A stretch of DNA of 64,000 nucleotides from Litoreibacter albidus (GTDB taxonomy: Bacteria; Pseudomonadota; Alphaproteobacteria; Rhodobacterales; Rhodobacteraceae). Every line of letters begins with the position of its first letter. Positions within the stretch are counted from its first letter, which is position 1. Positions 18,055 through 25,945 of the stretch are shown piece after piece. Location: the NCBI RefSeq assembly GCF_900107015.1, contig NZ_FNOI01000001.1, forward strand, positions 870,501 to 934,500, read 5' to 3'. A model generated the notes under the pieces. The model was not told the DNA's origin. It saw only the letters and a program-made list of their open reading frames with translations, and ran no database searches. A program made the translations under genes and the position numbers.

Positions 18055-19500
18055 ATGCGCAATCGCTGGAACAGTTTTCGGTCCCGTCTTCGGCTGACCT
18101 ACCGCCAGAAGGTGTTCTTGCTGACCGCGCTACCCCTTGTGCTGGCCGTCGCTGCGATTGCGGTTGTCGTCACCGCGCAGTCACGCCAGCTGGCTGAACG
18201 TGAAATCCGCGAGTTGGAGTCCCAGTTGATCGAGGCCAAGCGCGCTGAGCTGAAGAACTACCTTTCGCTAGCACGCACTGCCATCGGCTCCACCTACGGC
18301 AACGCGGCGCCCGATGATGACGCGTCCAAGCTACTGGTCACCCAAACCCTGAGTGCGATGATCTACGGGCAGGACGGTTTTTTCTTTGTCTACGATTACG
18401 ACGGCAATAACCTCGTCTCCCCCCGCCAGACCTTCCTGATCGGCAAGAACTGGAGCGGGCTAAGCGACGTGAACGGCGTCTCGGTAGTGGATACCATTAT
18501 TGAGACGGCGCGTTCCGGCGGCGGCTACCACGCCTACGACTGGGCCAAACCCTCCACCGATGAAACCGCGCGCATGGTGGTCTACGTTATTGGTTTACAG
18601 GACTGGAAGTGGGCGCTTGGCACGGGGATTTTTATCGACGACGTGCTAAGCACCGTCGCCGCCGCAGAGGCCGAAACCCAAGCCCGCATCCAGAAGACCT
18701 TCATCTATATCGTCCTCATCACTATTCTGGCACTGTTCGCTGTGTTTGTGGCGGGGCTGCTGCTGAACCTTCACGAGCGCCGCTTGGCCGATGCCAAACT
18801 TCGCGCCCTTACGGAGCGCATTATCGACACCCAAGAGGAGGAGCGCGGCCGCGTCGCCCGTGAATTGCACGACAGCATCAGCCAAATCCTCATCGGTGTG
18901 CGCTACACGCTGGAATTGGCGCGCAAGCGCGTCATGGGCGGTGAGCCACGCGCGTCAGAAAGCCTCGACAAGGGCATCGACGGGCTGACCGAGGCCATCC
19001 ACGAAGTCCGGCGCATATCCTCCGACCTGCGTCCGGGCGTGCTGGATGACTTGGGCCTTGGACCTGCGCTAAAGTCGCTGATCGACGAGTTCTCCCGCAG
19101 AACTGGCATTGAGACGGAATTCAAAACCGTGGTCTTTCGGAACTTGCTGGATAAGGACGCGAAGATTGCGCTCTACCGTATCGCGCAAGAGGCGCTTACC
19201 AATGTGGAGCGTCACGCCAAGGCCAGCCATGTCTCCATTGAGATTTTCGGCCACCGCAACGGGGCCACGATGCGCGTCGAGGACAACGGCACTGGCATTA
19301 TTGGCGAGGCCCCCCGCAAGGGCGTTGGCGGGCTGGGCCTGCGCAACATGCAAGAACGCATCGCCCAACTCAAAGGCACGCTGCGAGTCATCTCCGGCGA
19401 GACAGGCACACTCATTGAGGCCTCAGTGCCGTTGACGCACTTGCTCTCCCCCGTCACGACTGGCAAATCTGCGCCCATCAACCCAAGGAAATCCGCATGA
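18055..19500 (+). CDS. Cache-domain sensor histidine kinase (HisKA_3/NarX-type)
   Basis: 481 residues from the ATG at 18055; an AAGGAGGAG site ends ten bases before it, and the frame is open further upstream. An N-terminal helix (about 18-40) and a second one near 220-240 flank a periplasmic single Cache domain (DGFFFVYDYDGNNLVSPRQTF, QDWKWALGTGIFIDDV), a fold that often binds small carboxylates. The cytoplasmic part has the HisKA_3 motif ARELHDSISQILIGVRYTLE, and an HATPase domain with VEDNGTGI and GLGLRNMQERI. Its response regulator overlaps by four bases. Because it is divergent from a TRAP carboxylate transporter, it probably senses that substrate. Confidence 0.92.
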   Translation: MRNRWNSFRSRLRLTYRQKVFLLTALPLVLAVAAIAVVVTAQSRQLAEREIRELESQLIEAKRAELKNYLSLARTAIGSTYGNAAPDDDASKLLVTQTLSAMIYGQDGFFFVYDYDGNNLVSPRQTFLIGKNWSGLSDVNGVSVVDTIIETARSGGGYHAYDWAKPSTDETARMVVYVIGLQDWKWALGTGIFIDDVLSTVAAAEAETQARIQKTFIYIVLITILALFAVFVAGLLLNLHERRLADAKLRALTERIIDTQEEERGRVARELHDSISQILIGVRYTLELARKRVMGGEPRASESLDKGIDGLTEAIHEVRRISSDLRPGVLDDLGLGPALKSLIDEFSRRTGIETEFKTVVFRNLLDKDAKIALYRIAQEALTNVERHAKASHVSIEIFGHRNGATMRVEDNGTGIIGEAPRKGVGGLGLRNMQERIAQLKGTLRVISGETGTLIEASVPLTHLLSPVTTGKSAPINPRKSA

Positions 19501-20141
19501 CCACCGCCATCAAAGTTGTAATCGTCGACGATCACCCAATGGTTGCGGATGGGATAAGTGCCATTCTGGAAAGCTACGACGACATCGACGTGGTGGCGAC
19601 GCTGAGCAACGGTCAGGAGATTGTGGATCGCGTGAAAGAGCTTAGCCCTGACGTGATCCTGATGGACCTTAACATGCCCCAGCTGGGGGGACTGTCAGCG
19701 ACAGAAATCCTGTTGGAGCAAAACCCCGACACACGCATCCTTATCCTGTCGATGCACGACGCGCAGGAATACGTCTCCACCGCGATGGCCCACGGTGCGC
19801 GCGGCTATCTGCTGAAAGACGTGCCGACCGAAACCATCCACGACGCCATCCAGACCGTGATGCGCGGCGATACCTTCTTGTGCCGCGGGGCCACCGCATC
19901 GCTGGCGCCCACAACTGGTGATGGCCGCGAGTCGCTGACGGCCCGTGAGCAAACGATCTTGCTGCAACTGGCGCAGGGCAAATCCAACAAGGAAGTCGCG
20001 GCGGAACTCGACATCTCCGTCCACACCGTCGAGACCCACCGCAAGAACGTGAAACGCAAGCTCGGCATCAGCTCCACCGCTGGCCTCACGCGCTACGCGA
20101 TGGAGCACGGGGTGCTGCAAGGGACCGGCGTGGAATTTTAG
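19497..20141 (+). CDS. NarL/FixJ family response regulator
   Basis: 214 residues: a receiver domain with phosphoacceptor in VILMDLNMPQLGG (about residue 55) and KDVP at the conserved lysine, then a LuxR-type helix-turn-helix (LTAREQTILLQLAQGKSNKEVAAELDIS, followed by VHTVETHRKNVKRKLG). The ATG overlaps the kinase stop (ATGA), so the two form one translationally coupled pair. The NarL-like 7-2-7 site at 17927-17942 is the best candidate target, which would make it the regulator of the TRAP operon and of its own operon. Confidence 0.94.
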   Translation: MTTAIKVVIVDDHPMVADGISAILESYDDIDVVATLSNGQEIVDRVKELSPDVILMDLNMPQLGGLSATEILLEQNPDTRILILSMHDAQEYVSTAMAHGARGYLLKDVPTETIHDAIQTVMRGDTFLCRGATASLAPTTGDGRESLTAREQTILLQLAQGKSNKEVAAELDISVHTVETHRKNVKRKLGISSTAGLTRYAMEHGVLQGTGVEF

Positions 20142-20188
20142 AACAGCGGTTCTAGCGCACGCGAAATATTTGACCTAAGGGTATCGCC

Positions 20189-20554
20189 ATGCGATTCCAA
20201 CTGGCCCTTTTCGGTAGATTACTCACCACATTTGCCCTTCTTGTGGCGTTTGCGGCTGTTGGGTTTGCGCATACGTCTATCCCCACGACGCTGTCGCCGG
20301 AATTGCAGACCTACGTGGACAACGGTGGCAGCTTGACGGACCTGTGTAGCGGTGCGGACAGCTCCGGCACGATCAACCTTGCCAAATGCGAGACCTGCCA
20401 CCTGATCGGCTCGGTCATCTTGCCCTCAATGGATCACGGCGCGCCGAAAGCCGTCACAACACGAACCACAACGTTAGAATTCGTCGCGAAGCGGTTGCAC
20501 AACGCCCGCCCGCTTGATCCGTCCAGCCTAAGCCGCGCTCCACCCGCCGTTTGA
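20189..20554 (+). CDS. Small exported protein with CETCH motif, DUF2946-like
   Basis: 121 residues. An N-terminal signal peptide (LLTTFALLVAFAAVGFAH) precedes a short domain with LTDLCSG, a stretch of about 14 residues, CETCHLIGSVILPS, and a C terminus ending SRAPPAV. The spacing of the cysteines and the R-x-PPA ending resemble DUF2946 proteins, which often stand beside copper or siderophore genes. CETCH also fits the heme c motif CxxCH, but a cytochrome c fold is not recognisable and the chain is short. It precedes a PepSY-helix protein by 72 bases, and the two are probably cotranscribed. Function unknown; metal handling is a guess. Confidence 0.6.
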   Translation: MRFQLALFGRLLTTFALLVAFAAVGFAHTSIPTTLSPELQTYVDNGGSLTDLCSGADSSGTINLAKCETCHLIGSVILPSMDHGAPKAVTTRTTTLEFVAKRLHNARPLDPSSLSRAPPAV

Positions 20555-20626
20555 TCTTTTCCTCACACGTATAGATCAACGCCCTGCGCAACATTTGTGG
20601 CAGGCATAATGGCTTGGAGCCAACTC

Positions 20627-22015
20627 ATGACAGACCTTACCACCGATGCGCAGCCCGAGGGCGGCGCTAATAAACTCTACTTCGCCGCATGGCGCTGGCA
20701 CTTCTATGCGGGCCTATTCGTCATTCCGTTTCTGACAATCCTCGCGGTCACCGGCATGTCCATGCTGTGGATCGCTTGGGTAGATGGCCGCGACGGAGAA
20801 CGCACAGCCGTGATGGCGCAAGATACCGTCACTGCCGTCTCTGCGCAGGCCGCCGCAGCCGTCGCTGCCATCCCGAACGGGGCGTTGAAGCAATACGTGG
20901 CCCCACGCACCGATGACGTTGCCGCGCTGTTCAGGGTAGACCACGATGGGGAGGCCACGATGGTCGCGGTCGATCCCTACACCGCCACCGTAGTCGAGGT
21001 ATTCCCGCGCCGCACTGGCTGGTATGACTTCTTCGACGGTATCCACAGTGATCTAATGTTGGGGGTCACCGGCGACCGCATTTTGGAGGCCGCCGCGTCC
21101 CTGACACTCGTGCTGATTGCAACAGGGCTTTACATGTGGTGGCCCCGGACCACCGGCTGGCGCAGCGCGCTGATCCCCAGATTTGGCAACGGGCGGTCCA
21201 TGTGGAAGTCCTTGCACGGCGTTGTTGGTATTTGGGTGTCTATGTTCCTCGTGCTCTTCTTGATCAGCGGCTTGTCTTGGGCAGGTATTTGGGGCGGCAA
21301 GTTCGTGCAAGCGTGGAGCCAGTTCCCCGCCGAGAAGTGGGATAGCGTTCCTTTGTCAGATGACATCCACGCCAGCATGAACCACGCGCGCCGTGAAGTG
21401 CCTTGGGCCTTGGAGCAAACCCCAATGCCCGCGTCCGGTAGTGACGCAGGGACCGATGGCGTGATGGGTGAGATGGTGACGATTGACAGTATCGACGCCC
21501 TCGCCCGCCAGATCGGTTTCGATGCGCGTTATCAGTTGAACGTTCCGAATGGCGACACGGGCGTCTGGACTTTGAGCCGTGACTCTATGAACACCGACAG
21601 CACCGACCCGATGTCGGACCGCACGGTCCACGTCGATCAGCACAGCGGTAAAATTCTGGCCGATGTGAAATACGAAGACTACACGTGGGGCGGCAAAGCC
21701 ATGGCCGTCGGCGTTGCGCTACATACGGGCACGCTGGGCCTGTGGAGCGTTCTGGCCAACACGCTGGTCTGCCTGTCGGTGATTTTCCTCTGCGTCAGTG
21801 CTGTCGTGATGTGGTGGAAACGCCGTCCCACCAAGGCAGGTCGGATTTCCGCGCCGCCCATGCCTAAAGAGCTGCCTTTGTGGCAAGGGGCCGTGCTAGT
21901 CGGGCTGTTCGTCTCCATGGCGTTCCCGATGGCAGGTTTGGTGCTGTTGGCGGTGCTCACGCTTGACGTGGTGATCCTGCAACGCCTGCCAAGGCTGCGC
22001 CGTGCGCTGACCTAG
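20627..22015 (+). CDS. PepSY-associated membrane protein (PiuB-like)
   Basis: 462 residues from the ATG at 20627, preceded by GGAG; an in-frame ATG at 20597 is less likely. It has the layout of PepSY-TM proteins: a first helix in WRWHFYAGLFVIPFLTILAVTGMSM, a periplasmic PepSY-like region (DPYTATVVEVFPR), the conserved IHSDLMLG and a helix, WKSLHGVVGIWVSMFLVLFLISGLSW, a second periplasmic part (VDQHSGKIL), and C-terminal helices. Paired histidines in the helices resemble heme-coordinating positions. Members of this family act in siderophore-iron reduction or in metal uptake. The small DUF2946-like gene upstream supports a metal role. Confidence 0.85.
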   Translation: MTDLTTDAQPEGGANKLYFAAWRWHFYAGLFVIPFLTILAVTGMSMLWIAWVDGRDGERTAVMAQDTVTAVSAQAAAAVAAIPNGALKQYVAPRTDDVAALFRVDHDGEATMVAVDPYTATVVEVFPRRTGWYDFFDGIHSDLMLGVTGDRILEAAASLTLVLIATGLYMWWPRTTGWRSALIPRFGNGRSMWKSLHGVVGIWVSMFLVLFLISGLSWAGIWGGKFVQAWSQFPAEKWDSVPLSDDIHASMNHARREVPWALEQTPMPASGSDAGTDGVMGEMVTIDSIDALARQIGFDARYQLNVPNGDTGVWTLSRDSMNTDSTDPMSDRTVHVDQHSGKILADVKYEDYTWGGKAMAVGVALHTGTLGLWSVLANTLVCLSVIFLCVSAVVMWWKRRPTKAGRISAPPMPKELPLWQGAVLVGLFVSMAFPMAGLVLLAVLTLDVVILQRLPRLRRALT

Positions 22016-22022
22016 AAATAAT

Positions 22023-22048
22023 CGCACCGCCCGAGGTTGGGCGGTGCG
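22023..22048. other. Ten-pair hairpin after the PepSY gene
   Basis: CGCACCGCCC and GGGCGGTGCG form a perfect stem with a six-base loop, eight bases after the stop of the PepSY gene. No T-run follows. It probably protects the 3' end or assists termination. Confidence 0.5.
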
Positions 22049-22071
22049 CGAGATAGTATGTTAACGAGTGT

Positions 22072-22107
22072 GACCGTCCCCTAAACCGTACCGCGGGGGG
22101 GACGGTC
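22072..22107 (+). terminator. Possible terminator between convergent genes
   Basis: GACCGTCCC and GGGACGGTC form a nine-pair stem with an 18-base loop, followed on the plus strand by ATTTTCTTT. The 3' arm lies inside the end of the convergent thioredoxin-fold gene. Moderate terminator candidate for the PepSY transcript. Confidence 0.4.
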
Positions 22108-22599
22108 ATTTTCTTTGGTGAAGATCATACCGTCCAGAAGCTCCGACAACTCGGGCCGTGCGGACGGACCGTTGGAGATCGCAATAAGCAACATGGACCC
22201 GTCCGGCCGGATCACAAATGTACCCGGTTCCGCAAAGCGGCGGTCTGTTTCGGCACCCGACAGCGGCTCAGTGACATAGAGGCCAAGCGTCTCCATCTGC
22301 GTCTCTGTCAGCCCGTAGCCCAGATCAAAACCCCATCTGAATTCGCCCATATCGGCGGCGGCCTTTTCTGCGGTGTCAGCGGAAACCACTGCGATATCGA
22401 AGCCAGCGTCGGCCCATTGACCCCGCATCCCGTTCAGGATGTTCAGGTACTTCTTACAGCGCGGACAATGCTTGCCACGGTAGACGATGAACAACGTCCA
22501 ATTTTCCTTGGGGCCGCCCACGGTGATCTCGCCACCGCCGTGCTTTGGGAATGACATGGGCGCAAGGATCTGTCCCGCGACGGGTTTGGGGGTGGGCAT
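22081..22599 (-). CDS. Peroxiredoxin-like (AhpC/TSA) thioredoxin-fold protein
   Basis: 172 residues with a thioredoxin fold. After FIVYRGKHCPRCKKYLNIL, a CxxC active site at about residue 43, come the beta-alpha units GFDIAVVSADTAEKA and GTFVIRPDGSMLLIA. The CPRC motif replaces the PxxxTxxC of typical peroxiredoxins, so it may be a thiol reductase rather than a peroxidase. The gene follows the Lin0512 pair by 57 bases on the same strand. No signal peptide, so cytoplasmic. Confidence 0.82.
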   Translation of the reverse strand: MPTPKPVAGQILAPMSFPKHGGGEITVGGPKENWTLFIVYRGKHCPRCKKYLNILNGMRGQWADAGFDIAVVSADTAEKAAADMGEFRWGFDLGYGLTETQMETLGLYVTEPLSGAETDRRFAEPGTFVIRPDGSMLLIAISNGPSARPELSELLDGMIFTKENDRPPRGTV

Positions 22600-22656
22600 A
22601 ATATAACTCTCCGTTGGCGATGTATAACGAAACCCTAACTGGCATACCAGTGAGGC

Positions 22657-23028
22657 TCAAGTGCGGTCCGACAGTTTCCACTTGGCGGCGTCGATCGGCA
22701 CGAAGGCTTCGATCGCGGCAGTGGCAATGACATGGGTCTGATCATTGTCTGCGTCATGCACATCCAAGCCGCCAACAACCCCAGTCACTTCGGCCTTGCC
22801 GCGTGGCAGTTCGGCGGTGAGCGCCGAGATGTCCAGAAGCTCCGGCTTCTGCACGCCAATGGTAACCTGCACCCGCATGTCGGTGTGCGCGATCCCCAGC
22901 GATTTGAACATCACGATAGATGAATGATGCAGCGCGTCCTGAATGGCCCGTTTTGCGGCTTTGGTGTAATCCAGCCCGTACAAGTCGTTGCCCGTCCCCA
23001 TCTCTAGAATAATGCGGTGCTCCATCAC
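22657..23028 (-). CDS. Lin0512 family protein, second copy
   Basis: 123 residues. It shares with the gene before it the start RIILEMGTGNDLYGLDYTKAAKRAIQDALHHSSI, a central VTIGVQKPELLD, and a C-terminal part that begins VVGGLDVHD. Lin0512 proteins are small and widespread with no known function. Its ATG overlaps the stop of the first copy by four bases, so the pair is translationally coupled and may form a hetero-oligomer. Confidence 0.78.
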   Translation of the reverse strand: MMEHRIILEMGTGNDLYGLDYTKAAKRAIQDALHHSSIVMFKSLGIAHTDMRVQVTIGVQKPELLDISALTAELPRGKAEVTGVVGGLDVHDADNDQTHVIATAAIEAFVPIDAAKWKLSDRT

Positions 23029-23372
23029 GCGGCCTCCATGTCAAAGCTGACCATCACAGCCGCGTTCACCACGACCGTCACACCTGTGCCGTCGGGCTTT
23101 GGGATGTCCAAGCCGCCCTTCTTCACCGTGATTGAGGGCTGACCGTATGGAAAAATCCCCATCAAGCCGGCAGTATCCACCGCGTCAGGGTCCTGCGCAC
23201 CGATCTCCACATCTATAATCATATCAGATTTCTCGAAGCCGAACGCTTCTGCGATGCTGACGGAGTTGTGCCAAAGCGCGTCGCGGATGGCGCGGGCTGC
23301 AGCCTCCGTATAGTCGCGACGGCGCAGGGATGTTCCCATGCCGAACTCGTGGATCATGCGTGTTTTGGCCAT
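23025..23372 (-). CDS. Lin0512 family protein, first copy
   Basis: 115 residues from the ATG at 23372, which has a GAGGG site before it (the frame is open to 23417). It aligns with the next gene through RMIHEFGMGTSLRRRDYTEAAARAIRDALWHNSVSI, DVEIGAQDPDAVD and the C-terminal GGLDIPKPDG. The two proteins are clearly paralogous but have diverged, so the duplication is old. The gene lies at the head of a three-gene minus-strand run ending in the thioredoxin-fold gene. Confidence 0.78.
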   Translation of the reverse strand: MAKTRMIHEFGMGTSLRRRDYTEAAARAIRDALWHNSVSIAEAFGFEKSDMIIDVEIGAQDPDAVDTAGLMGIFPYGQPSITVKKGGLDIPKPDGTGVTVVVNAAVMVSFDMEAA

Positions 23373-23591
23373 GTCGCCCTCTTTCACTGTTCTGTTGGAA
23401 CTTGTGGGCCACGGCAAAGAGAAAAACGCAAGCCCCTCATAGCCGCGTCAGACCTGTACCCAAGGCCGTAGAAGCATAAAACCAGCCATTTCAGGGCCTC
23501 TATTTTCGCTTCCTGTCGCCAAATCGGCATTATGCGCAACAAAAATACAAGAAAAATGCATATCAGGACACAAAATACAAACGATTGACTG

Positions 23592-23619
23592 TTGACCCCC
23601 CTGAATCGACTGGTAATGT
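23592..23619 (+). promoter_or_regulatory. Putative ilvB operon promoter
   Basis: TTGACC (23592-23597) as the -35 element and TAATGT (23614-23619) as a weak -10, sixteen bases apart. The start of transcription would be near 23626, giving a leader of about 160 bases before ilvB. The gap from 23373 to here shows no gene. Confidence 0.4.
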
Positions 23620-23647
23620 CCCCAGACACTCACGAAGGAGCACCGGC

Positions 23648-23695
23648 ATGGCCGATGTAGTCGTCATTCTAGTCAAACGGTGCATGGGTCGGTAA
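23648..23695 (+). CDS. ilvL: IlvB operon leader peptide (branched-chain amino acid attenuator)
   Basis: A 15-codon open frame reading MADVVVILVKRCMGR and a TAA stop. Six codons in a row (GTA GTC GTC ATT CTA GTC) encode Val-Val-Val-Ile-Leu-Val, the products of the operon that follows. An AAGGAG ribosome-binding site lies seven bases before the ATG. A rho-independent terminator starts 25 bases after the stop. This is the layout of a ribosome-mediated attenuator. The gene is too short to be found by ordinary ORF calling. Confidence 0.88.
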   Translation: MADVVVILVKRCMGR

Positions 23696-23720
23696 CGACA
23701 CTCCATATTTGGAACCATGC

Positions 23721-23748
23721 GCCCCCGTCAAAAAACGGGGGCTTTTTT
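23721..23748 (+). terminator. Attenuator terminator of the ilvB operon with competing antiterminator
   Basis: Eight-pair stem GCCCCCGT / ACGGGGGC with loop CAAAAA and a run of six T, 40 bases before the ilvB start. A competing pairing is visible: GGTGCATGG (23679-23687, inside the last leader codons) can pair over nine positions, one G-U, with CCATGCGCC (23715-23723). That pairing takes three bases of the terminator's 5' arm. A ribosome stalled on the Val/Ile/Leu codons would leave 23679-23687 free and favour read-through; one that reaches the stop would cover it and let the terminator form. Confidence 0.88.
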
Positions 23749-23787
23749 GTGAGCAGATGAAAAGACGAAAGTAGTAAGGACAGCACG

Positions 23788-25548
23788 ATGGCGAACAAGA
23801 AAATGACCGGCGCGGAGATGGTGGTTCAGGCTTTGATTGATCAAGGCGTGGACACAGTATTCGGATACCCCGGTGGCGCCGTGCTACCGATCTATGACGA
23901 AATTTTCCAGCAATCCAAGATCAAGCACATTCTGGTGCGCCACGAGCAAGGCGCGACCCACGCGGCAGAGGGGTATGCTCGCTCCACCGGCAAGCCCGGC
24001 GTTGTGCTGGTGACCTCCGGCCCTGGTGCAACCAATGCCGTGACCGGCATGACCGACGCCTTGATGGACAGCATCCCGATGATTGTTCTGACCGGACAGG
24101 TGCCGACCTTCATGATCGGTAACGATGCGTTTCAAGAGGCTGATACCGTTGGCATCACCCGACCCTGCTCCAAGCACAACTGGCTGGTGAAAGACACGGA
24201 CGAGCTGTCTGACGTCATCCACCAAGCCTTCCACGTCGCCACCAGCGGACGTCCGGGTCCGGTGCTGATCGACATCCCGAAGGACGTGCAATTCGCGAAA
24301 GGCACCTACACGCCCAAGAAAGAAGCGCGTACCCAGCATTACGCGCCCAAGGTGAAGGGCGACATCACGCGGATCACCGAACTGGTGGAGATGATGGAAA
24401 CCGCGCAACGCCCGATCCTTTATACGGGCGGCGGTGTCATCAACTCCGGCGACAGTGCAACAGCGCTGCTGCGCGAGTTGGCGAAAGACACCGGCTTTCC
24501 GGTGACATCTACGCTTATGGGGCTTGGCGCCTACCCCGCGTCCAGCCCGCAGTGGTTGGGCATGCTGGGCATGCACGGCCTTTATGAGGCCAACATGGCG
24601 ATGCACGGCTGTGATTTGATGATCAACATTGGCGCGCGGTTTGATGACCGGATCACGGGCCGTGTGGATGCGTTCTCTCCCGGCTCGAAGAAGGCGCACA
24701 TCGACATCGACGCGTCCTCCATCAACAAGATCATCCACGTCGACGTGCCGATCATCGGCGACGTGGCTCATGTGCTGGAAGACCTGCTGCGGGTCTGGAA
24801 GTCGCGCGGCCGCAAGACCAACAAGGAAGGTCTGGCCAAGTGGACAAAACAGATTGAAGAGTGGCGCACAAAGCGTTGCTTGGAATACAAAAACTCTGAC
24901 ACGATCATCAAACCGCAATACGCCTTGCAACGTCTTGAGGCGTTGACCAAACATCGCAAGGACCGCTTCATCACGACCGAAGTGGGCCAGCACCAGATGT
25001 GGGCGGCGCAGTATCTCGGCTTTGAGGATCCGAACCACTGGATGACCTCCGGCGGCTTGGGCACGATGGGTTACGGCCTGCCCGCCTCCGTTGGGGTTCA
25101 GGTGGCGCATCCCGATGCGTTGGTCATCAACGTGGCGGGCGAGGCGTCATGGCTGATGAACATGCAGGAAATGGGCACCGCGCGGCAGTATAACCTGCCG
25201 ATCAAGCAGTTCATCCTGAACAACGAGCGCTTGGGCATGGTTCGCCAGTGGCAGCAATTGCTGCACGGTAACCGCTACAGCCATTCTTGGTCCGAGGCCC
25301 TGCCCGACTTCGTGGTTCTGGCACAAGCTTTTGGAGCTAAAGGCATCAAATGCACCGACCCAAGTGATCTGGACGACGCGATCATGGAAATGATCGAGTT
25401 TGACGGTCCCGTGGTCTTCGATTGCGGCGTTGAGAAGCACGAGAACTGCTATCCGATGATCCCATCTGGTGCCGCACATAACCAGATGCTGATGGGCGAC
25501 GACACCGGTGAGGACGCCATCGGTGCGACAGGCGCGGTGCTGGTGTAA
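23788..25548 (+). CDS. ilvB: Acetolactate synthase large subunit
   Basis: 586 residues, the thiamine-diphosphate enzyme for the first common step of valine, leucine and isoleucine synthesis. Visible are the N-terminal TPP-pyrimidine domain with FGYPGGAVLPIYD and the activating glutamate in VRHEQGATHAAEGYAR, the central FAD-binding domain, and the C-terminal TPP domain ending at about residue 570. The metal-binding motif, normally GDGSF..N, reads AGEASWLMN here, so glutamate replaces the usual aspartate; I believe this is common in alphaproteobacterial relatives. Expression is probably controlled by the leader-peptide attenuator upstream. Confidence 0.96.
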   Translation: MANKKMTGAEMVVQALIDQGVDTVFGYPGGAVLPIYDEIFQQSKIKHILVRHEQGATHAAEGYARSTGKPGVVLVTSGPGATNAVTGMTDALMDSIPMIVLTGQVPTFMIGNDAFQEADTVGITRPCSKHNWLVKDTDELSDVIHQAFHVATSGRPGPVLIDIPKDVQFAKGTYTPKKEARTQHYAPKVKGDITRITELVEMMETAQRPILYTGGGVINSGDSATALLRELAKDTGFPVTSTLMGLGAYPASSPQWLGMLGMHGLYEANMAMHGCDLMINIGARFDDRITGRVDAFSPGSKKAHIDIDASSINKIIHVDVPIIGDVAHVLEDLLRVWKSRGRKTNKEGLAKWTKQIEEWRTKRCLEYKNSDTIIKPQYALQRLEALTKHRKDRFITTEVGQHQMWAAQYLGFEDPNHWMTSGGLGTMGYGLPASVGVQVAHPDALVINVAGEASWLMNMQEMGTARQYNLPIKQFILNNERLGMVRQWQQLLHGNRYSHSWSEALPDFVVLAQAFGAKGIKCTDPSDLDDAIMEMIEFDGPVVFDCGVEKHENCYPMIPSGAAHNQMLMGDDTGEDAIGATGAVLV

Positions 25549-25552
25549 GCCA

Positions 25553-25945
25553 ATGGCATCCGGCCCCGATAAAACTGCCCGTGATCCGCGCCTCAAAAAG
25601 GCGCGAGACAATGCCAACGGGCGCAAACGCGACGCAATGAACAATGATAAATCCGCGCGCAAAGCGGTTCCTGCGCTAAAGGCGCTGCAATCGCGCAGAA
25701 TACGTCGAAAACTCAAAGTTAGCGTGGATGATCTTGAAACAACGGAGGAAGACGCACGGGTTCTGGAACGCACTAAGTCAAAAGTCGGGTTTAGCCACAA
25801 CGCCGCCGAGCGTCGCGAGATAAGCGAAAAGCGTCTGTCCCATTTCCAAGAGGTCGGCGGACGCCGCGAGGCCCAGCGACAGTTTTGGGACAACATGAAA
25901 GATCGCATCGCGCGCCGACTTGCCAAAACGGAACGTGACGACTGA
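25553..25945 (+). CDS. Unknown basic protein within the ilv operon (1)
   Basis: 130 residues from the ATG at 25553, four bases after the ilvB stop. I do not recognise the family. It has a very charged, lysine- and arginine-rich N terminus (DPRLKKARDNANGRKRD), a middle with KVSVDDLETTEEDARVLERTKSK, and an amphipathic end (RRISEKRL-like and FWDNMKDRIARRLAKTERDD). It has no signal peptide or membrane helix and looks helical, possibly coiled-coil. Its tight position between ilvB and the next gene, which starts on its stop codon, shows it belongs to the acetolactate synthase operon. Function unknown. Confidence 0.7.
   Translation: MASGPDKTARDPRLKKARDNANGRKRDAMNNDKSARKAVPALKALQSRRIRRKLKVSVDDLETTEEDARVLERTKSKVGFSHNAAERREISEKRLSHFQEVGGRREAQRQFWDNMKDRIARRLAKTERDD

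Noticed and set aside
20189-20554. Cytochrome c, from the CETCH motif
   Set aside because: The chain is short, no axial methionine region or cytochrome fold is seen, and the other cysteine and C-terminal RxPPA fit DUF2946 better.
23384-23629. Minus-strand frames of 60-80 codons upstream of ilvB
   Set aside because: No ribosome-binding site and no family; they overlap the ilvB promoter and leader region.
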